DNA of 19,162 bases from Thermoleophilia bacterium UBA2241 (GTDB taxonomy: Bacteria > Actinomycetota > Thermoleophilia > UBA2241): assembly GCA_002347645.1 (NCBI GenBank), contig DDYF01000026.1:312-19473 (forward strand), read 5' to 3'. Positions within the stretch are counted from its first letter, which is position 1; each line of letters begins with the position of its first letter. Positions 1 through 7,102 of this stretch are shown here, piece after piece. The notes beneath the pieces are model-generated. The model saw nothing but the letters and a program-made list of their open reading frames with translations. It had not been told where the DNA came from and ran no database searches. A program made the translations under genes and the position numbers.

Positions 1-88
1 AGCCTTCATTTTGAAACGAGTTCTTAGCCACCCCTGCGTTCGCGCCCGGTCTGCCCGCCGTCACTGGTCAGCCCGGCGCTGCGGCCCC

Positions 89-742
89 TCAGCCGATGGC
101 CACGGCCGCGGCATCCTGAGCCGCCTCGACGTCGTCGCGCACCCAGCAGCCCTCGAGGTGGTCGTTGACGATCCCTGTCGCCTGCATGTGCGCGTAGGCC
201 GTCGTCGGGCCGACGAAGCGAAAGCCGAGACGCTTGAGCTCGTGCGCCAGGGCGCGCGACTCCGGCGTCTCGGCGGCTAAGTCGGCCATCGACCGCGGCG
301 CCGGTCCCCGCCTCTCGGGACGGAACGCCCAGAACAGCGCCGCCAGCGAGCCGCGCGAGTCGATCACGTCGAGGGCGGCGCACGCGTTGCCGATCGCCGC
401 CTCGATCTTGCGCCGGTTGCGCACGATGCCGGCGTCGCCCAACAAGCGCTCCACGTCGGCGGGCCCGTACGCGGCGACCTTGTCGATCCTGAACCGGGAG
501 AACGCCGCACGAAACGCCTCCCGCTTCTTCAGGATCGTCAGCCACGAGAGGCCTGACTGGAAGGCTTCAAGGCAGAGCCGCTCGAAGACGCCGTCGTCGT
601 CCACGACCGGACGTCCCCACTCGTCGTCGTGATAAGCGACGTACTCCGGTGCGCTCAGTGACCACCAGCAGCGCGGGCGACCGTCGTCGCCGGGGAGCAG
701 CGCCGGTGCGTCAGGGCCCAAGCCGGGATCCTCCGTCGTCAC
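89..742 (-). CDS. tag: DNA-3-methyladenine glycosylase I
   Basis: Base-excision repair enzyme that removes 3-methyladenine from alkylated DNA; cytoplasmic. Seen: an N-terminal RPRCWW segment followed by YHDDEWGRPV, the FQSGLSWLTILKKREAFR block, and a C-terminal FVGPTTAYAHMQATGIVNDH region ending with H-x3-C (DHLEGCW). These Cys, His, His and Cys residues match the zinc site of the Tag family, and the length (about 217 residues) fits. The GTG start at 742 is a guess: the frame is open far upstream, but the segment before it lies inside the GNAT gene. The GTG has a purine-rich GGCGGAG directly against it, which is poorly spaced, so the true start could be slightly downstream. It overlaps the end of the upstream GNAT gene by about 32 bases, so the two are probably co-transcribed. 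Confidence 0.93.
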   Translation of the reverse strand: MTTEDPGLGPDAPALLPGDDGRPRCWWSLSAPEYVAYHDDEWGRPVVDDDGVFERLCLEAFQSGLSWLTILKKREAFRAAFSRFRIDKVAAYGPADVERLLGDAGIVRNRRKIEAAIGNACAALDVIDSRGSLAALFWAFRPERRGPAPRSMADLAAETPESRALAHELKRLGFRFVGPTTAYAHMQATGIVNDHLEGCWVRDDVEAAQDAAAVAIG

Positions 743-1295
743 CTCCGCCGAGGCCGACCGGGCCGCCGGTCGCGTCTTCCGACGACTTCCGGCTCGCCCT
801 CCACTCGTCGGCGAGGATCCCGTACACGAGATCGTCGCACCACTCACCCTTGCCCCAGAACGCCTCGCGAAAGTGCGCCTCGCGGCGCATGCCGAGGCGC
901 TCAAGCAATCGGACCGACGGCTCGTTCCGCGGGTCCGCCGAGGCGACGACACGGTGCTTGCCCAGCCCGTCGAACAGGAAGTCGAACACGGTCGCAAGGG
1001 CCTCGCGTGCGTAGCCGCGACCCTGCGCCCACGGCGCGAGCGTGATGCCGACTTCGGCCTGCCAGGGCCCGTCGGCCGCACGCAGCGCGATCGCGAGCTG
1101 GAACCAGGTGCCGGCGAGGTCCGGCTCGATCTCGAACTGTTCGGCGACGAAGTCCGCCACCTCGCGCTCCGTCTCAGGCGACCAGACCTGGTATCGCCCG
1201 ACCTCCGGATCGCTGCGGTATGCGAGCAGGGCTCGCACGTCGTCTTGCCGCAGGCGACGAAGGCGTAGACGTGGCGTGACGATGTCCGCGAACAT
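711..1295 (-). CDS. GNAT N-acetyltransferase, RimJ/RimL type
   Basis: Acetyl-CoA dependent N-acetyltransferase of the Acetyltransf_3 group; substrate unknown. Seen: the N-terminus TPRLRLRRLRQDDV typical of this group, the acetyl-CoA pyrophosphate loop AQGRGYA near residues 90-96, and the later NEPSVRLLERLGMRREAHFRE block that follows the Asn of motif B. Length is 194 residues; the last 20 or so (Gly-rich) fall outside the domain and overlap the start of the glycosylase gene. The ATG at 1295 is preceded by TAGGCT with seven bases between, so the mRNA may be leaderless. First gene of a two-gene unit with tag. Confidence 0.88.
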   Translation of the reverse strand: MFADIVTPRLRLRRLRQDDVRALLAYRSDPEVGRYQVWSPETEREVADFVAEQFEIEPDLAGTWFQLAIALRAADGPWQAEVGITLAPWAQGRGYAREALATVFDFLFDGLGKHRVVASADPRNEPSVRLLERLGMRREAHFREAFWGKGEWCDDLVYGILADEWRASRKSSEDATGGPVGLGGGDDGGSRLGP

Positions 1296-1302
1296 GCCGC
1301 AG

Positions 1303-1308
1303 AGCCTA
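1303..1308 (-). promoter_or_regulatory. -10 box for the GNAT-tag unit, probably leaderless
   Basis: TAGGCT on the minus strand, seven bases before the ATG at 1295. Transcription starting about seven bases after a -10 box would begin at or next to the start codon. There is no clear -35 and no Shine-Dalgarno sequence. The same hexamer occurs before mntP and before the class III aminotransferase. Confidence 0.45.
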
Positions 1309-1368
1309 CCCGTCCCCGGCTTGGCCGACGCGCGTTATCAGCCTGGACAGCGCTTCTTACCGCCGATG

Positions 1369-1397
1369 TTGACCCCGTCTGGAGAGCCCGGTAGGTT
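1369..1397 (+). promoter_or_regulatory. Sigma-70-like promoter of the M28 peptidase gene
   Basis: TTGACC at 1369-1374 and TAGGTT at 1392-1397 are separated by exactly 17 bases, the ideal spacing for a housekeeping promoter. Transcription would begin near 1404 and give a leader of about 105 bases carrying the hairpin at 1461-1488. Confidence 0.6.
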
Positions 1398-1460
1398 GCA
1401 GCCAAGACCGCCGGGACGTCGCCGCCGCGACTGCGGAGGCTCGCTTGCCGGCGCACTGAG

Positions 1461-1488
1461 GCGGCGCGCGTCGCACGACGCGCGCCGC
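1461..1488. repeat. Perfect inverted repeat in the M28 peptidase leader
   Basis: Arms of 13 bases (1461-1473 and 1476-1488) pair perfectly around a two-base centre, realistically 12 pairs with a four-base loop. It ends 21 bases before the TTG start and 10 bases before the Shine-Dalgarno sequence, so it is in the transcript if the promoter at 1369 is right. It could be an attenuator, an mRNA stabiliser or a protein-binding site; no U-tract follows. Confidence 0.6.
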
Positions 1489-1509
1489 AGGCGTGTCGAA
1501 GGGGGTACC

Positions 1510-3546
1510 TTGAAGCGCTTCGTCCTTCCCATCCTCATCATCTGCCTGGTCGCGCTCGCGGCGCCCGCCGCGGCGAGCGCGACGACCTTCGACGAGGCCG
1601 TCGACCAGCTCGTCGCCGACGGCTACACGATCGAGGTCGAGGAGACCCTCAACGCCCTCGGCACCGATCCGCTGCTCGGGTTCCGCCTCGCCGGCACCTG
1701 GGCCGAGCACCAGGCCTCGTACTACGTGTTCGACGAGCTCGATGCGATGGGCCTGTCCGACGTCCGCCTCGAGGCCGTTCCCGTCGACGCCTGGGACTTC
1801 GAGGGCGCCCGGGTCATGGTCGGCGACCGCGTGGGTGACAAGGCCATCATCGCGTCGTCGTTCGCCGGCGTGCCCGGCACCGACGGCCCCGTGACGGCCG
1901 AGCTCGTCTACGTCGGCATGGGCCTGAAGGGCGACTTCGACGCGGCCGGCGACGTCGCCGGCAAGTGGGTGCTGGTCGACGGCGAGTTCGACGACTGGTG
2001 GCTGAACTTCGTCGGCGCCGAGGCGACACTGCGCGGGGCTGCAGGGGTCGTCATGACCTATGGCGAGAAGACCTACCCGTGGTACTCGTATCCGGACGCC
2101 CTGGGCGGCAACGACGGCGAGTACGACGACGACTACGTGCCGGTGGTGTACGTGGCCTGGCAGGACGGCGACTGGCTCAAGGAGCAGCTCGCCGCCGCGG
2201 ACGAGCCGGTCATGGCGACCGTCGACAGCAAGGTCACGATGAAGCTCGCCGAGAACGGCGGCGAGGGCTACAACGTCGTCGGCATACTCGAAGGCAGCGA
2301 TCCCAAGGCGGCTCCGGTCCTGCTCTCGTCGCACCTCGACGCGCACTTCCGCGCCGGCCTCGACGACACCGGCGCGGTCGCCAACGAGCTGCTGACCGCC
2401 AAGGCGATGACGATGGCCGGCGTCCAGCCGGAGCGCACCGTCATCTTCTTCTTCACCTGCGCCGAGGAGTACGGCTACACCGACTGCTGGTACGACTGGG
2501 CGATCGGCGCCTGGTACGCGATCACCGAAGAGCACCCCAACTGGGCCGGCGAGATCGCTCTCGGCATCTTCATAGAACTCATGGCCGAGGACGGTGGGCC
2601 GCTGGAGCTCGAGGCCCCGCCGGACGTTCTACCCTTCCTCGAATCCGTCTCCGCAGCGTCGGCGGACGTGCTGCCGTACGGCTACACATCGATCCCCAAG
2701 CCCAGCACGTGGACCGACCAGTGGAGCTGGAACGCCTCCGGCGTCCCGACGGTCTGCACCTCCGCCGGTGGCCCGGAGTACGACCGCTACTACCACACGA
2801 ACCTGGAGAACATGGACCGTGTCAACCACGACTACCTGGGCGGCGTCGCGAAGTGGAACTACCGCGTCATCCAGGCGCTCGACAAGGGCGTGCTGCCGTA
2901 CGACATGAGCGTTCGCGGCGACCAGTTGCTGAGCACCATCCAGACGGGCAAGCTGACGCAGGCCGGCGTGAGCGCGAAGGCGGCGACCGCCTTCAAGCAG
3001 GCGGCGACCAGGTTCCGCGCCGCCGCCTGGCAGTGGGAGCTGCGCAAGGCCGCGACGCCCACGGGCAAGACCGCCAAGGTGAACGACGAGCTTCTCTACC
3101 TGCAGGAGGTCATCAACGCCACCTTCACGAGCCGCGACCAGTGGGACTACAACGCCTATCCGCACGAGGCCGCGGTGGGCGACGCCATCTACCTGACGAA
3201 GGCCATCGCGGCCGCGCGAGTCGGCAACGCCGCCCGCGCGCAGCAGATGCTGAGCTGGTATGTCGGCATCAACTGGTATGCGGAGCTCTTCAGCCCGCAG
3301 GTCTGCCGCGACGACCTCGTGCGCCACGACCCCGAGTATGAGCACGCGACCTGGGGCGCGATGGGCACCCCGCCGCTCATCGTCGACTGCATCGACGAGT
3401 ACGTCATGCTCGGCGAGGGCGACTTCGCCGGTGCCATCGCGGGGCTCAAGGACGACCGCGCCGTGGTGCGCGCCGACCTGCGCGACCGTGTCGCCGACAT
3501 GACCGTCGTCCTGAACGACCTCTCCAGGAGGGTGAAGGCGCTCTGA
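1510..3546 (+). CDS. Secreted M28 family zinc metallopeptidase with PA domain
   Basis: Predicted exported aminopeptidase or carboxypeptidase of family M28, 678 residues. Start is TTG at 1510, chosen because AAGGGGG (1499-1505) precedes it and because it begins a clean signal peptide (MKRFVLPILIICLVALA, then AAPAAASA). A protease-associated insert lies near residues 85-225 (VLVDGEFDDWW, GAAGVVMTYGE). Zinc-site residues can be placed: H275 and D277 in SSHLD, bridging D285 in GLDDTGA, the E319-E320 pair in TCAEEYG, an acidic residue in the IELMAED segment (353-361), and H429 in YYHTNLENMD. About 200 C-terminal residues form a helical extension of unknown role. Monocistronic: its own promoter is at 1369 and a strong hairpin follows at 3580. 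Longer frames from 1042 only add upstream noise. Confidence 0.93.
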   Translation: MKRFVLPILIICLVALAAPAAASATTFDEAVDQLVADGYTIEVEETLNALGTDPLLGFRLAGTWAEHQASYYVFDELDAMGLSDVRLEAVPVDAWDFEGARVMVGDRVGDKAIIASSFAGVPGTDGPVTAELVYVGMGLKGDFDAAGDVAGKWVLVDGEFDDWWLNFVGAEATLRGAAGVVMTYGEKTYPWYSYPDALGGNDGEYDDDYVPVVYVAWQDGDWLKEQLAAADEPVMATVDSKVTMKLAENGGEGYNVVGILEGSDPKAAPVLLSSHLDAHFRAGLDDTGAVANELLTAKAMTMAGVQPERTVIFFFTCAEEYGYTDCWYDWAIGAWYAITEEHPNWAGEIALGIFIELMAEDGGPLELEAPPDVLPFLESVSAASADVLPYGYTSIPKPSTWTDQWSWNASGVPTVCTSAGGPEYDRYYHTNLENMDRVNHDYLGGVAKWNYRVIQALDKGVLPYDMSVRGDQLLSTIQTGKLTQAGVSAKAATAFKQAATRFRAAAWQWELRKAATPTGKTAKVNDELLYLQEVINATFTSRDQWDYNAYPHEAAVGDAIYLTKAIAAARVGNAARAQQMLSWYVGINWYAELFSPQVCRDDLVRHDPEYEHATWGAMGTPPLIVDCIDEYVMLGEGDFAGAIAGLKDDRAVVRADLRDRVADMTVVLNDLSRRVKAL

Positions 3547-3579
3547 CCGTCTGAGCACACCCGCCGAGTCGAGAGGCAA

Positions 3580-3610
3580 GGGGGCGGCGAGGCCAAGCCT
3601 CGCCGCCCCC
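3580..3610 (+). terminator. Strong hairpin after the M28 peptidase gene
   Basis: A perfect 14-base-pair stem (3580-3593 with 3597-3610) and a three-base CAA loop, starting 33 bases after the stop codon. No T-run follows, as is common for high-GC terminators. It separates the peptidase from the aminotransferase that begins at 3701. Confidence 0.75.
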
Positions 3611-3639
3611 CTCGACGGGCGCCTTCACGGACGACCTGA

Positions 3640-3645
3640 TAGGCT
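3640..3645 (+). promoter_or_regulatory. Candidate -10 box for the class III aminotransferase
   Basis: TAGGCT lies 29 bases after the peptidase terminator and 55 bases before the ATG at 3701. No convincing -35 hexamer sits at 16-18 bases upstream. It is proposed mainly because the same hexamer precedes other genes of this window. Confidence 0.3.
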
Positions 3646-3700
3646 CACCGCGGAGCGCCCGGGGCAATCCTCTTCCTTTTCAGCCCCCGGCCCGCGCGTC

Positions 3701-5053
3701 ATGACCGCCGACCACGAGCACCTCAGCGCCGACGACATCCGCGCCCTCGACCGGGCGCACGTCCTGCACACGTGGTCGACGCAAGCACGGATCAGCCCGT
3801 TCGTCGTCGCCGGCAGCGAAGGGCGCCATTTCTGGGGCGCCGACGGCCGCCGCATCCTCGACTTCGCCTCGCTGGTCGTCAACGCCAACCTCGGCCACCA
3901 GCACTCTCGCGTCGTCGAGGCGATCGCTGCGCAGGCGCACCGCCTGTGCGCGACCGCGCCCGCGATGACCGACGCGTCACGCGCGCGACTGGCCGGCCTG
4001 CTCGCCGAGGTCACGCCGGGCGACCTCACGATGTCGCTGCTCACCAGCGGCGGCGCCGAAGCGACCGAGAACGCGATCAAGCTCGCGCGCTGGTACACCG
4101 GACGCCACAAGATCGTCGCCCGCTACCGCTCGTACCACGGCGCGACAGCAGGCGCGGTGAGCGTCACCGGCGACCCGCGCCGCTGGCCGGCGGAACCCGG
4201 CATCCCCGGCGTCGTCCGCATGTTCGATCCGTACCCGTACCGTTGCTCGGCGGGACACCCCGATCCTTGCCCAGTCTGTTCCGGTGGACCCCATCTCGAG
4301 GAGATCCTCCAGTACGAGGGGCCGCACACCGTCGCCGCCGTCATGCTCGAGACGGTCACGGGGACGAACGGCGCCCTCGTCCCGCCCGACGGCTACCTGC
4401 AGTCGATCCGCGAGGTCTGCGACCGGCACGGCATCCTGCTCATCTTCGACGAGGTCATGTCGGGCTTCGGCCGCACAGGCCGCTGGTTCGCCTGCGAGCA
4501 CTGGGGGGTCATCCCCGACATCATGACGTTGGCCAAGGGCATCACGTCGGGCTACGTGCCGCTCGGCGCGATGGTCGTGTCGGAGGAGCTCGCCGGCTGG
4601 CTGCAGGACCACGAGTTCGCGAGCGGCCTCACCTCAACGGGCAACCCGATCGCCTGCGCCGCCGGCATCGCGACGGTCGAGGCGATGAGGGAGGAGCGCA
4701 TCGTCGAGAACGCGGCGGCGATGGGCGAGGTGCTGGCGGCCGAGCTGCCGCGCCTCGCCGCGAAGCACGCGTGCATCGGCGAGGCGCGCGGTCTCGGCCT
4801 GCTGTGGGCTCTCGAGCTCGTCAAGGACCGCGATACGCGCGAGCCGCTGGTGCCGTTCAACGCCAAAGGCGAGGCCGCGGGCCCGATGCACCGCCTCGCC
4901 GAGGCGGCCATGGCCCGCGGCCTGTACGTCATGACGCACTTCAACCTCGTCCTCGTCGCGCCGCCGCTGACGATCACGCGCGACGAGCTCGGCGAGGGCC
5001 TCGCGATCCTCGACGAGGTGCTCTCCACGGCCGACGAGGCGGAGGGTAGCTGA
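3701..5053 (+). CDS. Class III (omega) aminotransferase, taurine/beta-alanine-pyruvate-like
   Basis: PLP-dependent enzyme moving an amino group from an omega-amino substrate to a keto acid such as pyruvate; cytoplasmic, 450 residues. Seen: the phosphate-binding TSGGAEATENAIK (115-127), YHGAT (145-149), the cofactor aspartate D250 in IFDEVMSGFGRTG, and the Schiff-base lysine K279 in TLAKGITSGYVPLGA. A small Cys cluster (C182, C190, C193 in RCSAGHPDPCPVC) lies in the insert also present in taurine-pyruvate aminotransferases; whether it binds metal is unknown. The substrate cannot be told from sequence alone. The ATG at 3701 has no good Shine-Dalgarno sequence, but the N-terminus aligns with family members. 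It converges with the broken toxin gene, 43 bases away. Confidence 0.9.
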   Translation: MTADHEHLSADDIRALDRAHVLHTWSTQARISPFVVAGSEGRHFWGADGRRILDFASLVVNANLGHQHSRVVEAIAAQAHRLCATAPAMTDASRARLAGLLAEVTPGDLTMSLLTSGGAEATENAIKLARWYTGRHKIVARYRSYHGATAGAVSVTGDPRRWPAEPGIPGVVRMFDPYPYRCSAGHPDPCPVCSGGPHLEEILQYEGPHTVAAVMLETVTGTNGALVPPDGYLQSIREVCDRHGILLIFDEVMSGFGRTGRWFACEHWGVIPDIMTLAKGITSGYVPLGAMVVSEELAGWLQDHEFASGLTSTGNPIACAAGIATVEAMREERIVENAAAMGEVLAAELPRLAAKHACIGEARGLGLLWALELVKDRDTREPLVPFNAKGEAAGPMHRLAEAAMARGLYVMTHFNLVLVAPPLTITRDELGEGLAILDEVLSTADEAEGS

Positions 5054-5096
5054 GCCCTCGGCCGGGGCAAGGCCGCCATCGGTTCGCGCGCCACGT

Positions 5097-5922
5097 CTAT
5101 TCGACGTCTGCCAAGGCTCCTCGCAGCATCTCGAGCCAGCTCTGCATCGTCGACAAGGCGTACTGGCGAAACTGATCGGCGTCCAGCGCGGGGAGGGCGG
5201 CAGGCGGACGTTGGCGCGCGATGGCCGCGATTCCCTCTGCCTCAACATCGCGACTTGCGCCGGCCACCTGACTGACGGCCTTCTTCACCCAAGGTCGCCG
5301 CGACGCCGCGATAGCCCTGAGGTCTGACCTCATCCACTCGTGCCAGTCCGGAAAGGCCGACGCGACGAAGTACAGGTAGTACAGGTCCTTCTCGCGCTTC
5401 GCGGGGTCGCGTCTTCGCGAGAAGGTCAGTGACTTGTTCAAGGCGAACGCAGCCGGCGTAGGAAGGCTCAGTCTCCCGCGCATCCTCCCGCCAGTTAGAT
5501 CAAGCAGCGAGACCTCCCACGCGTACTCCAGCAACAGGTGTCCGAACTTCACGGCCTGAGCAGAGACTCCTCTCTGAACGTCGAGCGGTCCGTCTTGGGA
5601 CCCGACTGCCGGCGTGATGAACTCGACCTCCACCTCGTCGGGCGCGCCGCGCCACGAAGTGCATGACGGGAGGTATCTCCGTAGTGCTCATCTCGCACTC
5701 GAAGCCGTTGGCCTCGAGAAGCTCGCCGATGGTCCGCGAGCGGACGTTGAGCGCTCGAGGCACGGCAATGTCAATGTCCCTGGTCTTGAGGGTTGCACCT
5801 TCGTACGCCGGGTGGTGCAGCTCGACGTACACCGTAGGCACCCACCCTCCGACGAGCACAACGTCACGCAGATACGGCTCAATCGCGGAGAGGCTCTCGA
5901 TCAGAGCCGGATCCATCGTCAC
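5097..5922 (-). pseudogene. AbiEii-like nucleotidyltransferase toxin, frameshifted
   Basis: Minus-strand gene split across two frames. The first part (from GTG 5922) reads VVLVGGWVPTVYVELH then TRDIDIAVPR, the GG...DxD nucleotidyltransferase signature, and runs to HFVAR near 5650. The reading then continues one base out of phase as APDEVEVEFITP to the stop at 5097, with a C-terminal LPTPAAFALNKSL and KREKDLYYLYF region typical of these folds. Total length is 826 bases, i.e. 275 codons plus one extra base, so a single inserted base in the GC-rich run at about 5641-5650 explains the break. The GTG overlaps the antitoxin stop as GTGA and has GGAGG seven bases upstream, showing it is the second gene of a toxin-antitoxin pair. 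A sequencing error is an alternative to true inactivation. Confidence 0.82.
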
Positions 5923-6995
5923 TCTGCCGCCTCCATCTCACGAAGGCGCGGCAGCAGGCGCCGCTCGAAGATCCGCTCCGCCTGCTCACGGCCACGCCGC
6001 GGGAAGTCGTAGAGGTCGAGATAGAGCTGGAGGTCCGACACGACTGATAGGCCGCGAATGCGTCGCGCGCCGTAGAACGCGGATACTCGGTAGTACGGCA
6101 CCATGACCACGAGGTTCGCACCGCGGCTCACTGGACGAGCGTTCAACTGAGCGGCGATCCCATCCGCCATGGACGCGTCGGACACATACAGCTCCAAGGT
6201 GTCGAACTCCGCGTAGCGGCTCACCAGACTGGCCCCAGCCTGAAGTGTCAGGGCGTAGTCCGGCCACAAGGCAAAGTCGACGCCGCGCGCTGTCTCGACC
6301 AGCGCCGTCGCGCTGGTGGCAGGAGCGAAGTAGGTCATGCTCGAGGCGGGCTGCCGACTCCGGTACGCGTGCAGCCAGTCGGTGAGGAGTTCGCTGGCGT
6401 GTCGCAGGGCGACCCCATCCGTCCGCCTGGTGAGATAGCCGCGTCTGTCGAGCTCCTGCAGCACCTTGCTCACGTAGCCGGCGGTTAGCCCCAGCTCGCC
6501 CGCGAGATCGCGCACACCGCGGCTGCCCTCGGAGGCGAACAGCGCTCTGCTTACCAGCGACGCCTTGTCGGAGAAGGGGCCCCGTGGCAGTCGGGTCTCT
6601 GCCGCCGGGTTCGCGAAGCCGCGTCGGTCGATGTGGACGCCGTGATGCGTGAGCCAGGCGTTTCCAGCGAGGTCGATGAACGGGACACCAGCGTCTCGAA
6701 GCGTGTCCTGCACAGTGGCGCTCAGGTAGTCCGAGGCGAGCATCCAGACGGTCTCGCCATCAAGGGCGGCATGGTGCCTGATCTGGGCGACGGCATCCCG
6801 CAGTCGTGCACCCGTGAGCGCCGACTTGTACTCGATGAGCAGGTCCAAGTCGATGGTGTCACCGCGAATCCTTGCGCTCCAGTCTGCCCGCCCATGAGCC
6901 GAGCGAGGCCGCGGGCGTAGTGTGATCGATGACTCCGAAAACGCTGCGACCAGAGCCCTTCGTAGCCGGGGTGCTATTTCGCGTGGCTCTGCCAT
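5919..6995 (-). CDS. AbiEi-like antitoxin / transcriptional regulator of a type IV TA pair
   Basis: 358 residues; first gene of an AbiE-like pair, expected to repress its own operon and counter the nucleotidyltransferase. Seen: the segment VWMLASDYLSATVQDTLRDA and then GVPFIDLAGNAWLTHHGVHI (about 83-122), characteristic of the AbiEi_2 family; a winged helix-turn-helix at about 143-200 (VRDLAGELGLTAGYVSKVLQELDRRGYL); and a C-terminal region rich in sensor-like beta segments. The N-terminus has D38 followed by E55-Y-K57, resembling a PD-(D/E)XK core. The ATG at 6995 follows GGAGGAG closely and is placed well by the promoter and operator upstream. It is intact although its partner is broken. Codons are more relaxed (TCT, CGA, GTA) than in flanking genes. 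Confidence 0.82.
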   Translation of the reverse strand: MAEPREIAPRLRRALVAAFSESSITLRPRPRSAHGRADWSARIRGDTIDLDLLIEYKSALTGARLRDAVAQIRHHAALDGETVWMLASDYLSATVQDTLRDAGVPFIDLAGNAWLTHHGVHIDRRGFANPAAETRLPRGPFSDKASLVSRALFASEGSRGVRDLAGELGLTAGYVSKVLQELDRRGYLTRRTDGVALRHASELLTDWLHAYRSRQPASSMTYFAPATSATALVETARGVDFALWPDYALTLQAGASLVSRYAEFDTLELYVSDASMADGIAAQLNARPVSRGANLVVMVPYYRVSAFYGARRIRGLSVVSDLQLYLDLYDFPRRGREQAERIFERRLLPRLREMEAAE

Positions 6996-6999
6996 GTCT

Positions 7000-7012
7000 C
7001 CTCCATTGGAGG
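7000..7012 (-). promoter_or_regulatory. Inverted repeat covering the antitoxin Shine-Dalgarno sequence
   Basis: In the mRNA, CCUCC and GGAGG pair around a three-base loop, and the GGAGG arm is the Shine-Dalgarno sequence of the gene starting at 6995. The short hairpin could lower antitoxin translation. Confidence 0.4.
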
Positions 7013-7013
7013 C

Positions 7014-7031
7014 GTTTCACATTCGTGAAAC
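7014..7031. promoter_or_regulatory. Operator candidate of the AbiE-like operon
   Basis: A perfect 7-base inverted repeat, GTTTCAC-ATTC-GTGAAAC, sits directly downstream of the predicted -10 box and over the expected transcription start. AbiEi antitoxins are known to bind inverted repeats in their own promoters, so this is the natural autoregulatory site. Confidence 0.55.
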
Positions 7032-7060
7032 ACCGTACATCGAGGAAACGGCAGAAGCAA
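7032..7060 (-). promoter_or_regulatory. Promoter of the AbiE-like operon
   Basis: On the minus strand TTGCTT (7060-7055) and TACGGT (7037-7032) are 17 bases apart. Transcription would start near 7025, inside the operator, leaving a leader of about 30 bases before the ATG at 6995. Confidence 0.5.
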
Positions 7061-7102
7061 GCCCCGGACCACGGGCTGGCAGGTGTGACCAGTGGGCGCC
7101 GA

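Noticed and set aside
1042..1509. Longer N-terminus for the M28 peptidase starting at 1042
   Set aside because: It would be antisense to the GNAT gene and would bury the signal peptide; the promoter, Shine-Dalgarno sequence and signal sequence all support TTG at 1510.
1965..3341. Plus-strand frame of 458 codons inside the M28 peptidase
   Set aside because: An Arg-rich out-of-frame translation of the peptidase gene, which carries all the zinc-site motifs.
5640..5660. Programmed ribosomal frameshift in the toxin gene
   Set aside because: No slippery heptamer or fitting downstream structure is visible; a one-base insertion or sequencing error explains the break more simply.
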